Below the pieces are notes generated by a model that was given only the letters and a program-made list of their open reading frames with translations, was not told the DNA's origin and did not search any database. Shown one piece after another: positions 17,460 to 25,885 of a stretch of 64,000 bases of DNA. Source of the stretch: Rosenbergiella metrosideri (GTDB lineage: Bacteria > Pseudomonadota > Gammaproteobacteria > Enterobacterales > Enterobacteriaceae). A program made the position numbers and the translations under genes. Within the stretch, counting starts at the first letter, position 1. Each line of letters starts with the position of its first letter. The DNA lies in NCBI RefSeq assembly GCF_022602565.1, contig NZ_JALBCV010000001.1, forward strand, positions 181,193 through 245,192. The letters are read 5' to 3'.

Positions 17460-17684
17460 TTAATGTAGTAACTTGGCCACAATGAAGAGCTGATGAATAG
17501 CAGTCAAATGCCGCAGCGCCGGGTCCCGCAACAATAACCTCGTTAGAACAAAAATTATCGCTAAAACCTGGTAAGAATTTCTTAGGCCAGTGAATGGTAT
17601 TTTGCATCGTAGTAGTTGTTTCTCTAAACGTAATACCAGATAACCAAAGGCTGTCAAAAACAAAGAAAAAAGAACAATCAGCAT
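17460..17684 (-). CDS. Hypothetical small hydrophobic protein
   Basis: 74 aa. The N-terminal segment MLIVLFSLFLTAFGYLVLRL is a likely membrane helix and a second one may lie at VLAIIFVLTRLLL. It is not recognised and its reality is uncertain: there is no strong ribosome site and it lies in a poorly coding stretch. It is directly downstream of the TPR gene on the same strand, so it could be a small trailing gene of that operon. Confidence 0.25.
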   Translation of the reverse strand: MLIVLFSLFLTAFGYLVLRLEKQLLRCKIPFTGLRNSYQVLAIIFVLTRLLLRDPALRHLTAIHQLFIVAKLLH

Positions 17685-17715
17685 TGCTGATAACGACTCT
17701 TAGCGCTACGGCTTT

Positions 17716-18192
17716 TTAGATTTTTCGCCAATACTCTACTAGGGGCGATTGGTAATCGGCTATTGCGTCGGTAGGAGGATGCGTAATCACTAATCCCATT
17801 AATAAGCGACTTGCCAGCGCTGTATCCTGTAATGCTACGGCACATAATGCATAAAAAGGAATAATTTCGGTGCGTGCCGGGTAACGGATCACTAACCGTT
17901 CGAAGTGTCTTGCCGCCTCTGCGTATCGCCCTAAACAGCGAGCCGTACAGGCCAAGCCAAATGCGGCCTCAAATTCGTCATCGGCACAAAGGGAGTATTC
18001 TAGTGCTTGCTGATAAAAATTGAGCGCCTGCGCTTCTCTGCCTTGATTATCATACGACCAGGCAATATGGAGATAGATCGGCCCCTTATCCGCGGCAGTT
18101 GTTAATAGAGAAAACAGCCTTTTTCGGCTTTGGGAGTAATGTTTATTTTTTCGTAACGCTATCGCATAGGGAAATAAGTGGGTGTCAGTCAT
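17716..18192 (-). CDS. Tetratricopeptide-repeat protein
   Basis: 158 aa made of TPR-like helical pairs: GPIYLHIAWSYDNQGREAQALNFYQQALE (about residues 37-65), FEAAFGLACTARCLGRYAEAARHFERLV (about 74-101) and a third weaker one. There is no signal peptide, so it should be cytoplasmic and act as a protein-binding scaffold. It is 85 bp downstream of a family-9 glycosyltransferase on the same strand. TPR proteins can accompany glycosyltransferases or secretion systems, but no partner is known for this pair. Confidence 0.75.
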   Translation of the reverse strand: MTDTHLFPYAIALRKNKHYSQSRKRLFSLLTTAADKGPIYLHIAWSYDNQGREAQALNFYQQALEYSLCADDEFEAAFGLACTARCLGRYAEAARHFERLVIRYPARTEIIPFYALCAVALQDTALASRLLMGLVITHPPTDAIADYQSPLVEYWRKI

Positions 18193-18277
18193 GCTATCGG
18201 CGACTCACATCAATGAGAGTGACCGATAGCTTAGCGCTTTTATTTCTTCTTTGTCCAACAGAGTAGAACAGTAGAAA

Positions 18278-19327
18278 TCATGGAGCGATTCGCGTGATGA
18301 GTCGTTGCAGTTTATCGCTAAACTCCCCCGCATGAAACGCACTAATTTCTCTCCCCACCACCACCGTTTCAGCTAGGGTCTGCATCGGTGGCCAGCGTGT
18401 TTTGAAATTAGAGTAGACGGCAAGAACGGGAACTTGGTAAGCACTGGCCATATGGACAATGGACGTGTCGGGAGAAATCGTCAGAACCGCATTCCGTACT
18501 ACCGCGGCGGTGCGAAGGATGGAAGGTTCAAGCGATAATCGATGGACATTATGCCATTCGGCTACGCGTTTTTTTGCTTGCTCACTCATTTTCGGACTAT
18601 GCACAATTACGATGGGTAATGGGCTGACCTGTTGAATAAGGGTCAGCAACTGGTCGGCTGCCTCCGGTGAAAAGGTGCGCTCTGCCACGCTCCCTTCAAG
18701 GTTTAGTGCGATATAAGGCCCGAGTGAATTGAGCTCTGACGCGACCTCTTGCAACGTCACTTCAGGGATCGGCAGCTCGAAACCAGCGTTCACAACAGGA
18801 AACCCTGCATCACGCATGAGGATAGACCATGTCATTGGTACTGGTGCGCGAAATTTTTGATCCATGCGCGATGCCACACGACAAGAAGGAGAGAAACAAC
18901 GCATCTTAAGTCCTACCGCTTGTAAATTCGCCCTTGCCCGCAGCGTTTTTACAAACAATAGGGTCTTGAGATTCTTTTTACGCATAGCTTCAATACAGAG
19001 ATCGGGAACCCCATGTTCAGCGCGAATTAATTTGGCTAATGCCTTAATCTCTTGATAGCGAGCGACATCTTGAAATGACGTCGTCATCACCGTTAAGCGA
19101 GTATTTGTAAGAGTGAGTGCCTCAAATACATGATGATTAAGGGTCGAAGCGATGATAATGAGATGCGCAACCTGCTGCTTTTCTAATGACCTGATTAGGG
19201 GATAAGTCGCCATGGCATCTCCGATTTGATCCGGAATGTGTAACACTACGGTTTGAATAGTATCGGCAATCAATGGCTGCGTGCTGTAGTCGAAAAAACT
19301 ATAGGCTAACTTTTGCAAAATGGACAT
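18278..19327 (-). CDS. Glycosyltransferase family 9 (heptosyltransferase-like)
   Basis: 349 aa. The N-terminal half has the GT9 opening VVLHIPDQIGDAMATYPLIRSLE (about residues 27-49); the invariant Asp-Gly-Asp type element (QIGDAM) is visible. The C-terminal half shows NLEGSVAERTFSPEAADQL (sugar-nucleotide region) and ISPDTSIVHMASAYQVPVLAVYS (about 291-313), the donor-binding block of LPS heptosyltransferases. It is not beside waa core genes, which sets it apart from WaaC, WaaF and WaaQ. It probably adds heptose or a similar sugar to LPS core or a protein. It pairs with the TPR gene downstream. Confidence 0.82.
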   Translation of the reverse strand: MSILQKLAYSFFDYSTQPLIADTIQTVVLHIPDQIGDAMATYPLIRSLEKQQVAHLIIIASTLNHHVFEALTLTNTRLTVMTTSFQDVARYQEIKALAKLIRAEHGVPDLCIEAMRKKNLKTLLFVKTLRARANLQAVGLKMRCFSPSCRVASRMDQKFRAPVPMTWSILMRDAGFPVVNAGFELPIPEVTLQEVASELNSLGPYIALNLEGSVAERTFSPEAADQLLTLIQQVSPLPIVIVHSPKMSEQAKKRVAEWHNVHRLSLEPSILRTAAVVRNAVLTISPDTSIVHMASAYQVPVLAVYSNFKTRWPPMQTLAETVVVGREISAFHAGEFSDKLQRLITRIAP

Positions 19328-19529
19328 TTTTTATGTTACCAAGCTATATCATTTATATTTTTAGTATTGGAATGCTGTAATTGACCCTATAAAGCATAGA
19401 ATGTTCACGATCGTAAAAAGTATAATTTTTCAGTGAATGGCACTATTGTTTGTTAAGTCCTCAAGATATCCATAATAGGTTTAGGTAGACCACTTTATAC
19501 CTGCGTCCTTGCAGGCCAAATGTGTTGAT

Positions 19530-19715
19530 TGTACTGCGCCTTGCTAAGCAGGTTGGTTCATAAAGGGCAAATGGCATTGGGGCTTTCACGAGAAATCAGG
19601 GCTAAGTCGAGTTCTCCCTGTTTAACGCGCGGCAGTAACAAGGTTGATTGTCCCCACAGCCGTCAAGTGCGAGGCAAGCCGTTTAAGGGCGGGCGTCAGG
19701 TCCCGCTAACCGCAT
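19530..19715 (-). pseudogene. Fragment of a LysR-family regulator gene
   Basis: Reading the minus strand gives LTPALKRLASHLTAVGTINLVTAAR in one frame, RVKQGELDLALISRESPNAICP in the next and LYEPTCLARRS in a third. In order these match the start of a LysR substrate-binding domain (PaLxRFxxxxPxVxLxLVxxxR...xxGELDLALxSR...plyeEPL). Stops and frame changes separate the pieces and the DNA-binding part is missing. The gene is clearly dead. Confidence 0.55.
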
Positions 19716-19799
19716 CGGAAGAGATTCCGCAAAGCACCTTAAAGGCATTCGCTGCATCGAGGCATTTAATCCCCCTTCTAACAACCGCAATTACTCGTG

Positions 19800-19945
19800 A
19801 AAATGATCATCGAGTGGGTAGAAGCCGGTACCTGTTCAAGCCCCTCTATCACGGGTTCGCGATTTAGATCCTGGCAAACCGTTAATTGCAAACCATGCAG
19901 ACCCAGAACGTATTGCGTTTATCGGAACACGCCGTTTTGCGGCTT
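19800..19945 (+). pseudogene. Unidentified C-terminal gene fragment
   Basis: Plus-strand frames read MIIEWVEAG (about 19803-19829) then, one frame over, APLSRVRDLDPGKPLIANH and IAFIGTRRFAA before a TAA at 19944-19946. Composition looks like real protein, but I could not name the family. It abuts the end of rutR. It may be the tail of a lost neighbour gene. Confidence 0.3.
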
Positions 19946-19947
19946 AA

Positions 19948-20586
19948 TTAACAAGTGATACCTCGAATAATGATCTTTTTGACATTATCGAAGGTTTGTT
20001 GGAAAAAGGCCTTATCATCGAGGCTTTTACCGCTGATGGCGGCAACCTGCACGCCAAAGTCAGCATAATGCTGCGTTGTTGCCCATAAGGTAAAGAGTAA
20101 ATGCAGCGGATTGATCGGGGCAAGTTGTCCAGCATCTATCCAGCCCTGAATAATTGCCGATTTCTCATCGACGAGCTGTTTTAATGCGGTGTTAAGGGTG
20201 TGCATAAGTAATGGCGCCCCCTGTAACATTTCTAAGCAAAACAGTTTTGAGGCTTGCGGGTGGTCCCGCGATACGGTCAACTTTAGTAGAATATAATGCT
20301 CAATGGCGGTTATCGCATCCTGCTCCGCCGAAAAGGCTTTTAACGGCGCCAGCCACACCTCTAATAAATCTTCCAGTAGTGCAATATAGAGTGCTTCTTT
20401 CGAGGGGAAATAGTAGAGAAGATTCGTTTTTGACACATCGGCGCTTTCTGCCACCCGTTCCAACGAGGTGCCATGCAGCCCGAATTGTGAGAATAGCGGC
20501 AATGCCGCAGAGAGAATGGTCCGGCGTTTTTGATTGGCGACGCGTGAACGTCGCGAAGAACTGGCCTTAGTTTCACTCACTGACAC
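19948..20586 (-). CDS. rutR: TetR-family regulator RutR
   Basis: 212 aa. The helix-turn-helix lies at about residues 35-65 (LHGTSLERVAESADVSKTNLLYYFPSKEALY), followed by an all-helical ligand domain with the RutR segments PLKAFSAEQDAITAIEHYI and LFTLWATTQHYADFG. RutR binds uracil or thymine and represses the rut operon while also adjusting carAB and purine genes. It is divergent from rutA across 240 bp that contain two RutR-like operators. Confidence 0.93.
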   Translation of the reverse strand: MSVSETKASSSRRSRVANQKRRTILSAALPLFSQFGLHGTSLERVAESADVSKTNLLYYFPSKEALYIALLEDLLEVWLAPLKAFSAEQDAITAIEHYILLKLTVSRDHPQASKLFCLEMLQGAPLLMHTLNTALKQLVDEKSAIIQGWIDAGQLAPINPLHLLFTLWATTQHYADFGVQVAAISGKSLDDKAFFQQTFDNVKKIIIRGITC

Positions 20587-20644
20587 TCTCCTCTTAGATA
20601 ATCAACTGACTGCACCGCCCTTGCCTATTACTGTTCAACGATTG

Positions 20645-20679
20645 TGCACCAAACGGTCTACTTTAGACCATTTGCTCTA
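20645..20679. promoter_or_regulatory. Two adjacent RutR-like operators
   Basis: TAGACCATTTGCTCTA (20664-20679) matches the RutR consensus TTGACCA-NN-TGGTCAA at 11 of 14 informative bases. TGCACCAAACGGTCTA (20645-20660) matches at 10 of 14. They are offset by 19 bp, and the joining bases GGTCTA-ctt-TAGACC form their own perfect inverted repeat. Position between rutR and rutA supports control of both. Confidence 0.6.
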
Positions 20680-20826
20680 GTGCATAGCAGTATAAAGGAT
20701 TAACTCTCTCATCAATAAGGCTTTTTTAAAGTTGGCACCCTGTTTGCAAATTCCTGTATACGGGACCGCTTAGCGGATCGTCCAACACTCCGTGCTCCAT
20801 TGACTAGTTTGAGAGAGGTGGCAAAG

Positions 20827-21921
20827 ATGAAAATTGGTGTCTTTATTCCCATCGGCAATAATGGTTGGCTTATCTCAGAAAATGCTCCGCAATATAAACC
20901 GACCTTCGAGTTGAATAAAATGATCGTTCAACGGGCTGAGCACTACCATTTCGATTTTGCATTATCGATGATTAAGTTGCGAGGATTTGGCGGTAAAACC
21001 GAATTTTGGGACCATAATCTCGAATCTTTTACCCTTATGGCCGGACTGGCGGCGGTAACGGAACGGATAAAACTTTATGCGACGGCAGCAACCTTAGTCA
21101 TGCCTCCAGCCATTGTCGCCAGAATGGCGGCTACTATCGACTCTATCGCACCCGGGCGCTTCGGGGTAAATGTGGTGACCGGGTGGCAAAAGCCGGAATA
21201 TGCCCAGATGGGACTCTGGCCAGGTGACGAATACTTCAGTCAACGCTATGCCTACTTAACCGAATATGTCTCAGTGTTACGTGACCTCTGGTCCACTGGC
21301 CGCAGCGATTATAAAGGGCAATTCTTCATAATGGATGACTGCCGAGTAAGCCCTCAACCTGAATCAAGGATGGAGATTATCTGTGCGGGACAAAGCGATG
21401 CGGGCCTGAATTTTTCTGCGCACCATGCCGACTATAACTTCTGTTTTGGCAAGGGCGTGAATACCCCATGTGCCTTCAGTCAGACGGCTCAACGAATGAG
21501 CGCGGCTGCACAACAAGCGCAGCGCGATGTCCCTTCTTTTGTTTTATTTATGATAATTGCCGAAGAGAGCGAAGCCTTAGCCCGTGAGAAGTGGGAGCAC
21601 TACAAGGCTGGCGCGGACCAAGCCGCACTTAGCTGGCTAACTGACCAAACGCGGCAAGATCAACGCGCCGATGCGACCACCAATGTGCATCAAATGGCGG
21701 ACCCCACATCTGCGGTGAATATCAATATGGGGACCTTGGTCGGCTCCTATACACAGATCGCCACAATGCTCGATGAAATTGCCACTGTTCCAGGTACCGG
21801 AGGCGTGTTATTAACTTTCGATGATTTTGTGACCGGTATCGAGAAGTTTGGCGAATTTATCCAACCGCTAATGACTACCCGTCAACACCTCCTTTCAACC
21901 GCCAGTCGCGAGGTCGCTTAA
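20827..21921 (+). CDS. rutA: Pyrimidine monooxygenase RutA
   Basis: 364 aa. RutA is an FMN-dependent (luciferase-like) oxygenase that opens uracil or thymine at N3-C4, giving ureidoacrylate peracid. The start at 20827 gives [16 protein letters not shown], as in the family, and follows GAGAGAGGTGG. Conserved blocks: [60 protein letters not shown], and [17 protein letters not shown]. It leads a tightly packed rutABCD operon. The flavin reductase RutF that normally supplies FMNH2 is missing here; a general reductase such as Fre could serve. Confidence 0.96.
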   Translation: MKIGVFIPIGNNGWLISENAPQYKPTFELNKMIVQRAEHYHFDFALSMIKLRGFGGKTEFWDHNLESFTLMAGLAAVTERIKLYATAATLVMPPAIVARMAATIDSIAPGRFGVNVVTGWQKPEYAQMGLWPGDEYFSQRYAYLTEYVSVLRDLWSTGRSDYKGQFFIMDDCRVSPQPESRMEIICAGQSDAGLNFSAHHADYNFCFGKGVNTPCAFSQTAQRMSAAAQQAQRDVPSFVLFMIIAEESEALAREKWEHYKAGADQAALSWLTDQTRQDQRADATTNVHQMADPTSAVNINMGTLVGSYTQIATMLDEIATVPGTGGVLLTFDDFVTGIEKFGEFIQPLMTTRQHLLSTASREVA

Positions 21922-22674
21922 ATGACATCTTCTATCCCCACAGCTGTTCGCCGTGATAACAGGGTCTGTGACAATGAGCTATTACTCAACGCCCGGCCTG
22001 AGCAGCTGGCCATGCCCTGTGAACAGACGGCACTAATCGTTATTGATATGCAGAACGCCTACGCGAGCCAAGGCGGTTATTTAGATTTGGCTGGTTTCGA
22101 TGTTAGCCATACTGGACCTGTGATTGCCAACATCAAACAGGCGGTTAAGGCGGCACGCGCCGCAGGAATTAAGGTGATCTTCTTCCAAAATGGCTGGGAC
22201 CCCCACTATCTGGAAGCTGGCGGCCCCGGCTCGCCAAACTTTCATAAATCCAATGCCCTCAAAACGATGCGTCAGCAACCCGATCTGCAAGGCAAGCTCC
22301 TGTCAAAAGGCGGCTGGGACTACGCTCTGGTTGATGAACTAACGCCACAACCCGGCGATATTGTGTTAAGTAAACCGCGTTATAGCGGGTTCTTTAACAC
22401 TCAGCTCGATAGCTTATTACGTAGCGCTGGCATCCATCACCTGATCTTTACGGGGATAGCCACCAATGTGTGCGTGGAATCGACGCTAAGAGATAGTTTT
22501 TTCCTCGAATATTTTAGTGTGGTCTTGGAAGACGCTACGCACCAAGCTGGGCCAGCTTATACCCAGCAAGCAGCGCTCTATAATATTGAAACTTTTTTCG
22601 GCTGGATATCGGATGTCGACGCATTCTGTCAGGCAGCGAGTGCTTGCACTCAACCGCTGAAACAGTCGGCTTAG
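21922..22674 (+). CDS. rutB: Ureidoacrylate amidohydrolase RutB
   Basis: 250 aa, starting at the base after the rutA stop. It is an isochorismatase-like hydrolase: VIDMQNAY (catalytic Asp, about residue 43), [14 protein letters not shown] (catalytic Lys, about 148) and [15 protein letters not shown] (nucleophile Cys, about 186). It splits ureidoacrylate to carbamate and aminoacrylate. Length is slightly above the usual 230 aa because of the N terminus. Confidence 0.94.
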   Translation: MTSSIPTAVRRDNRVCDNELLLNARPEQLAMPCEQTALIVIDMQNAYASQGGYLDLAGFDVSHTGPVIANIKQAVKAARAAGIKVIFFQNGWDPHYLEAGGPGSPNFHKSNALKTMRQQPDLQGKLLSKGGWDYALVDELTPQPGDIVLSKPRYSGFFNTQLDSLLRSAGIHHLIFTGIATNVCVESTLRDSFFLEYFSVVLEDATHQAGPAYTQQAALYNIETFFGWISDVDAFCQAASACTQPLKQSA

Positions 22675-22684
22675 GAGAGACTTT

Positions 22685-23098
22685 ATGCCTAAACAGACGA
22701 TTCATTTAGCGAATAGCAGCAAGCCGATAGCCCCTTTTGTACCGGGTACGCTCGCCGACGGGGTGGTGTATGTCTCGGGCACTTTACCTTTCGATAGCGA
22801 AAATAATGTGGTACATCCCGGCGACGCGGCAGCGCAAACTCGCCATGTCTTAGACATCATTAAACAGGTGATAGAAACGGCAGGCGGCACTCTGTCGGAT
22901 ATCACCTTCAATTCCATTTTTATTACAGATTGGGCGAATTATGCCGCCGTTAACCAAGTCTATGCCGAATACTTTCCAGCGGATCGGCCCGCGCGCTACT
23001 GTATTCAATGTGGCTTAGTCAAGCCTGAGGCATTGATTGAAATTGCCAGTATCGCGCATATCGGTCCACCGACACGGGACAAGGGAGGCGAATCATGA
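22685..23098 (+). CDS. rutC: RutC, aminoacrylate peracid reductase/deaminase (RidA family)
   Basis: 137 aa RidA-fold protein: [20 protein letters not shown] (about residues 19-38), [20 protein letters not shown], and the binding Arg in [15 protein letters not shown] (about 98-112). It removes reactive aminoacrylate in the Rut pathway. Ribosome site GGAGAG precedes the ATG. It overlaps the rutD start by 4 bp (ATGA). Confidence 0.94.
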   Translation: MPKQTIHLANSSKPIAPFVPGTLADGVVYVSGTLPFDSENNVVHPGDAAAQTRHVLDIIKQVIETAGGTLSDITFNSIFITDWANYAAVNQVYAEYFPADRPARYCIQCGLVKPEALIEIASIAHIGPPTRDKGGES

Positions 23099-23898
23099 CC
23101 TTTCCCCTCGCTTATCGTGTATCGGGCCGAGAAGGACCTGAGGTCGCAACGGTAGTGCTCTCATCAGGCTTAGGCGGTGTCGCCAGTTATTGGCAGCCGC
23201 AACGTGCTAGCCTTGAGCGACATTATCGTGTGGTGGTTTATGATCAGCGAGGTACCGGCGGCAGTCCTGCACAACTGCCCGATGAGTACAGCATGGTAAT
23301 GATGGCGCAAGAGGTTGTGCAGTTGCTCGACCATTTGGCCATTGCATCCTGTCACTTCGTCGGTCATGCCCTAGGTGGGATAATTGGCTTGGTCCTAGCC
23401 GAGCGGTATCCGCAGCGTGTACAGAGTCTAGTCGTCGTCAATGGCTGGGCTGTGCTCAACACGCATACTCGACGCTGTTTCGCGGTACGGCGTAATCTCT
23501 TATCGATTAGCGAGGAGGCCTATCTTCAGGCCCAACCCTGTTTTCTTTACCCCGCTGATTGGCTTGCCCAGCATGAACAGCAGATAGCCGAGGAAGAAGT
23601 CTTTCAGCGGCAACATTTCCAAGGCGAGCATAATCTACTACGGCGTCTCAAAGCGTTGATGGCGGTAGATCTCACGGAAAGCTTGGGACAGATTACTCAG
23701 CCTTGCTTAATTATCTGCACAAAAGATGATTTGCTGGTGCCTTGGATGTGTTCGCAGCAGCTGGCAAAAGGCTTGGTCAATAGCTGTTACATTGCGTTGC
23801 ACTACGGCGGTCATGCCATGAATGTGACTGACCCTTCCCCCTTCACTGATCACCTTATTCAATGGCTAGAGAGCGTGACAACGTCACGCGCAACTTAG
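23095..23898 (+). CDS. rutD: RutD, aminoacrylate hydrolase (alpha/beta hydrolase)
   Basis: 267 aa alpha/beta hydrolase: [15 protein letters not shown] (oxyanion region), [32 protein letters not shown] in the nucleophile position, [11 protein letters not shown] and HYGGHAMN (catalytic His, about 241). The nucleophile elbow reads GHALGG, with Ala where classic esterases have Ser; RutD proteins from E. coli share this, as I recall. RutD speeds aminoacrylate hydrolysis to malonic semialdehyde. The gene is the last of the operon here: no rutE, rutF or rutG follows, and the 3' end overlaps a convergent bestrophin gene by 4 bp. Confidence 0.93.
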   Translation: MTFPLAYRVSGREGPEVATVVLSSGLGGVASYWQPQRASLERHYRVVVYDQRGTGGSPAQLPDEYSMVMMAQEVVQLLDHLAIASCHFVGHALGGIIGLVLAERYPQRVQSLVVVNGWAVLNTHTRRCFAVRRNLLSISEEAYLQAQPCFLYPADWLAQHEQQIAEEEVFQRQHFQGEHNLLRRLKALMAVDLTESLGQITQPCLIICTKDDLLVPWMCSQQLAKGLVNSCYIALHYGGHAMNVTDPSPFTDHLIQWLESVTTSRAT

Positions 23899-24812
23899 GT
23901 GAGATTATAATACCGGTCGACCTGTTTTAACGGCGGGAGGGGTGATTGGTCGGTCATTTCTAAAAGATTACGCTCGATACCCGTACATATGGCATCGAGC
24001 GCCAAGTTATTCGCCCCCTCGCCGAAGGGATGCTCCATCTCTTCCGCTACCGCATCCCAGGATAAAAAGGTATAGGAAATAAATACCGAGACAAAAGGCG
24101 TGAGCCAATGCAAGTCGGCAACCAGCGCTAAAGGCAACAACGTACAAAATAGATAGACGGTACGTTGCAGAATCAGGGAGTAAGCAAAAGGCACCGGCGT
24201 GTTAGCAATACGTTCACAGCCCCCTAAACAGCGTGAAAGCTCATTAAGGTTCTCATCAATGTTGCGGTAATTGAGCTCGGAGAGCTTACCTTGACGCAGA
24301 AGGTCTGCATAGAACTTCCCTATCTTTAATAGCAGCATATTTGCCATCGACTGTCGTGTAAGCAGCGCTTCTGCCTCGAGAGGATCGATCAAGCGGGATA
24401 AATCCTGACGTGCTGAGGTACCACGTAAGCTGTGCTTAAGAGTCCAGGCATAGGCAATCAGTAAGTTCGCGGCTAATTTTGGGCTTTGCCCCTCATTTAC
24501 GGCACAGAGTGTTTGACGGATCAGACTACGACTCGTAATCATCATGGAACCCCAGATTTTTCTGGCCTCCAGATAACGGCTGTAACTGGCGTTGTTACGA
24601 AATCCCAGGAAGATAGCGATGGCAATACCTAACAGGCTAAAAGGCGGTAAGGTTAGATGAGCGCTGTACTGACTAAACCAGGGATAGAGTGCTAACGCAA
24701 TAAGTGACATACCGAGATTAAGCAATAAACGAAAAAGAATCTGTGGCATGACCGAACCATGCCAGGTGAAAAGCCGAACAAACCAATGTTGTGGGGGACG
24801 AACGATCATCAC
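23895..24812 (-). CDS. Bestrophin-family anion channel (YneE-like)
   Basis: 305 aa. It has membrane segments at about residues 22-45 and 46-70 and again near 215-255. The motif FRNNASYSRYLEARKIWGSM (about 71-90) is the bestrophin signature. Bacterial homologues form pentameric chloride or anion channels in the inner membrane. It is convergent with rutD and overlaps it by 4 bp. A physiological role is not established. Confidence 0.85.
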   Translation of the reverse strand: MMIVRPPQHWFVRLFTWHGSVMPQILFRLLLNLGMSLIALALYPWFSQYSAHLTLPPFSLLGIAIAIFLGFRNNASYSRYLEARKIWGSMMITSRSLIRQTLCAVNEGQSPKLAANLLIAYAWTLKHSLRGTSARQDLSRLIDPLEAEALLTRQSMANMLLLKIGKFYADLLRQGKLSELNYRNIDENLNELSRCLGGCERIANTPVPFAYSLILQRTVYLFCTLLPLALVADLHWLTPFVSVFISYTFLSWDAVAEEMEHPFGEGANNLALDAICTGIERNLLEMTDQSPLPPLKQVDRYYNLT

Positions 24813-25183
24813 GGGTTCCTAACACTTAAAAATCGCTGAAGGATAAGCGCTAACCGCCCTAACGCTGATCCTTTATTATTGTGCCATTAGCTTAACTGAT
24901 GGCGGGCTGGTATGAAATCGAAAGATCTTGCGAAATTTCCAGCGTAAAGATATGGGCTACAGTGCCTTAAACCCTCTACGGTGGGACTCACAGACGACAG
25001 CGACTTTCGTACTCTCCAGCCCAGTGTGCGATATTTTCCCGCGTTGATGGCTTTAGGGATAGGCTGACTGCTTATCATCACCAAACTACTTCTGGTCACG
25101 TTATTTTTAAATTGGTGACTGAGTGTGAGGCCCCTGTCGTAACATTTCTTTACACTCAGCGCTACGCAATCGCCTCACTTTCA
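24813..25183. other. Intergenic region between bestrophin and zinc ABC genes
   Basis: About 370 bp. A minus-strand frame (24887-25099, 70 aa) with a segment YRTLGWRVRKSLSS could be gene debris, but no family was recognised and it has no ribosome site I trust. The part next to 25200 carries the Zur box. Confidence 0.35.
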
Positions 25184-25207
25184 TGTAATGTTATATTATT
25201 ACATTTA
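25184..25207. promoter_or_regulatory. Zur-box-like operator for the metal ABC transporter
   Basis: AATGTTATATTATTACATT (core at 25188-25206) is an imperfect palindrome close to the enterobacterial Zur consensus (AATGTTATAWTATAACRTT as I recall it). It ends about 13 bp before the ATG of the ATPase gene. Expected effect is repression when zinc is sufficient. Confidence 0.75.
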
Positions 25208-25219
25208 AAGAGTGCGCGA

Positions 25220-25885
25220 ATGATCCAGTTTACCCATCTTTATGCAGGTTACGCCGGGCGAAGTATTACTCCGGCGATTACAGGCTCACTGCCGAAAGGA
25301 AGTCTGACCGCCCTCACCGGCGATAACGGCTGCGGCAAATCGACATTGCTCAAAACCCTAGCGGGACTTCTGCCTGCCTGTGGTGGCCGTTACCAGTGCG
25401 ACTCGGCAAATATTGCATTACTGCCCCAGCAACAGAGCCTCGATCGCACCTTTCCGCTTACCGTCAAGGATATTGTCTGCATGGGCGGTTGGTCACAACG
25501 CACCTGGTATGGTCGCTTACCCCATGCGGTCAAGGTACGGATCGATGAAGCGTTAACCCTTACAGGGATGAGCGATCAGCTGAATACCCCACTTAACCAG
25601 CTCTCTGGCGGTCAGCTACAACGTACTCTTTTCGCCAGAATGTGGGTAGAAGATAGCGATATCTGGTTATTAGACGAACCTTTTACCGGTGTTGATGAGC
25701 CGACGATGGCTCGGTTAATGGAGCTTGTGGCTCAGGCCAGCGAACAAGGGAAGACTATCCTCGTAGTTCTGCATGACGAACAATTAGTTAGCCGTTATTT
25801 TACCCGTCAACTGGTCTTGACCCCTGACTCCGCACAGTGGGTGAATCCAACCGTTTCCACTCCTTCGCTATATCGAGTCAGTTAA
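25220..25885 (+). CDS. Zinc/manganese ABC transporter ATPase (ZnuC-like)
   Basis: 221 aa from ATG at 25220; a longer frame upstream would run through the Zur box and is rejected. Walker A GDNGCGKST (about residues 35-43), signature LSGGQLQRTLFAR, Walker B IWLLDEP and the His switch VVLHDEQLV (about 195) are all visible. The stop codon overlaps the permease ATG. The operon order is ATPase, permease, binding protein. The upstream Zur box points to zinc. Confidence 0.88.
   Translation: MIQFTHLYAGYAGRSITPAITGSLPKGSLTALTGDNGCGKSTLLKTLAGLLPACGGRYQCDSANIALLPQQQSLDRTFPLTVKDIVCMGGWSQRTWYGRLPHAVKVRIDEALTLTGMSDQLNTPLNQLSGGQLQRTLFARMWVEDSDIWLLDEPFTGVDEPTMARLMELVAQASEQGKTILVVLHDEQLVSRYFTRQLVLTPDSAQWVNPTVSTPSLYRVS

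Noticed and set aside
19529-19867. 112-codon plus-strand ORF beside rutR
   Set aside because: It mostly runs antisense to readable LysR fragments and has no family resemblance.
25112-25219. Upstream extension of the metal ABC ATPase
   Set aside because: The extra 36 codons would cover the Zur box and do not resemble an ABC ATPase N terminus.
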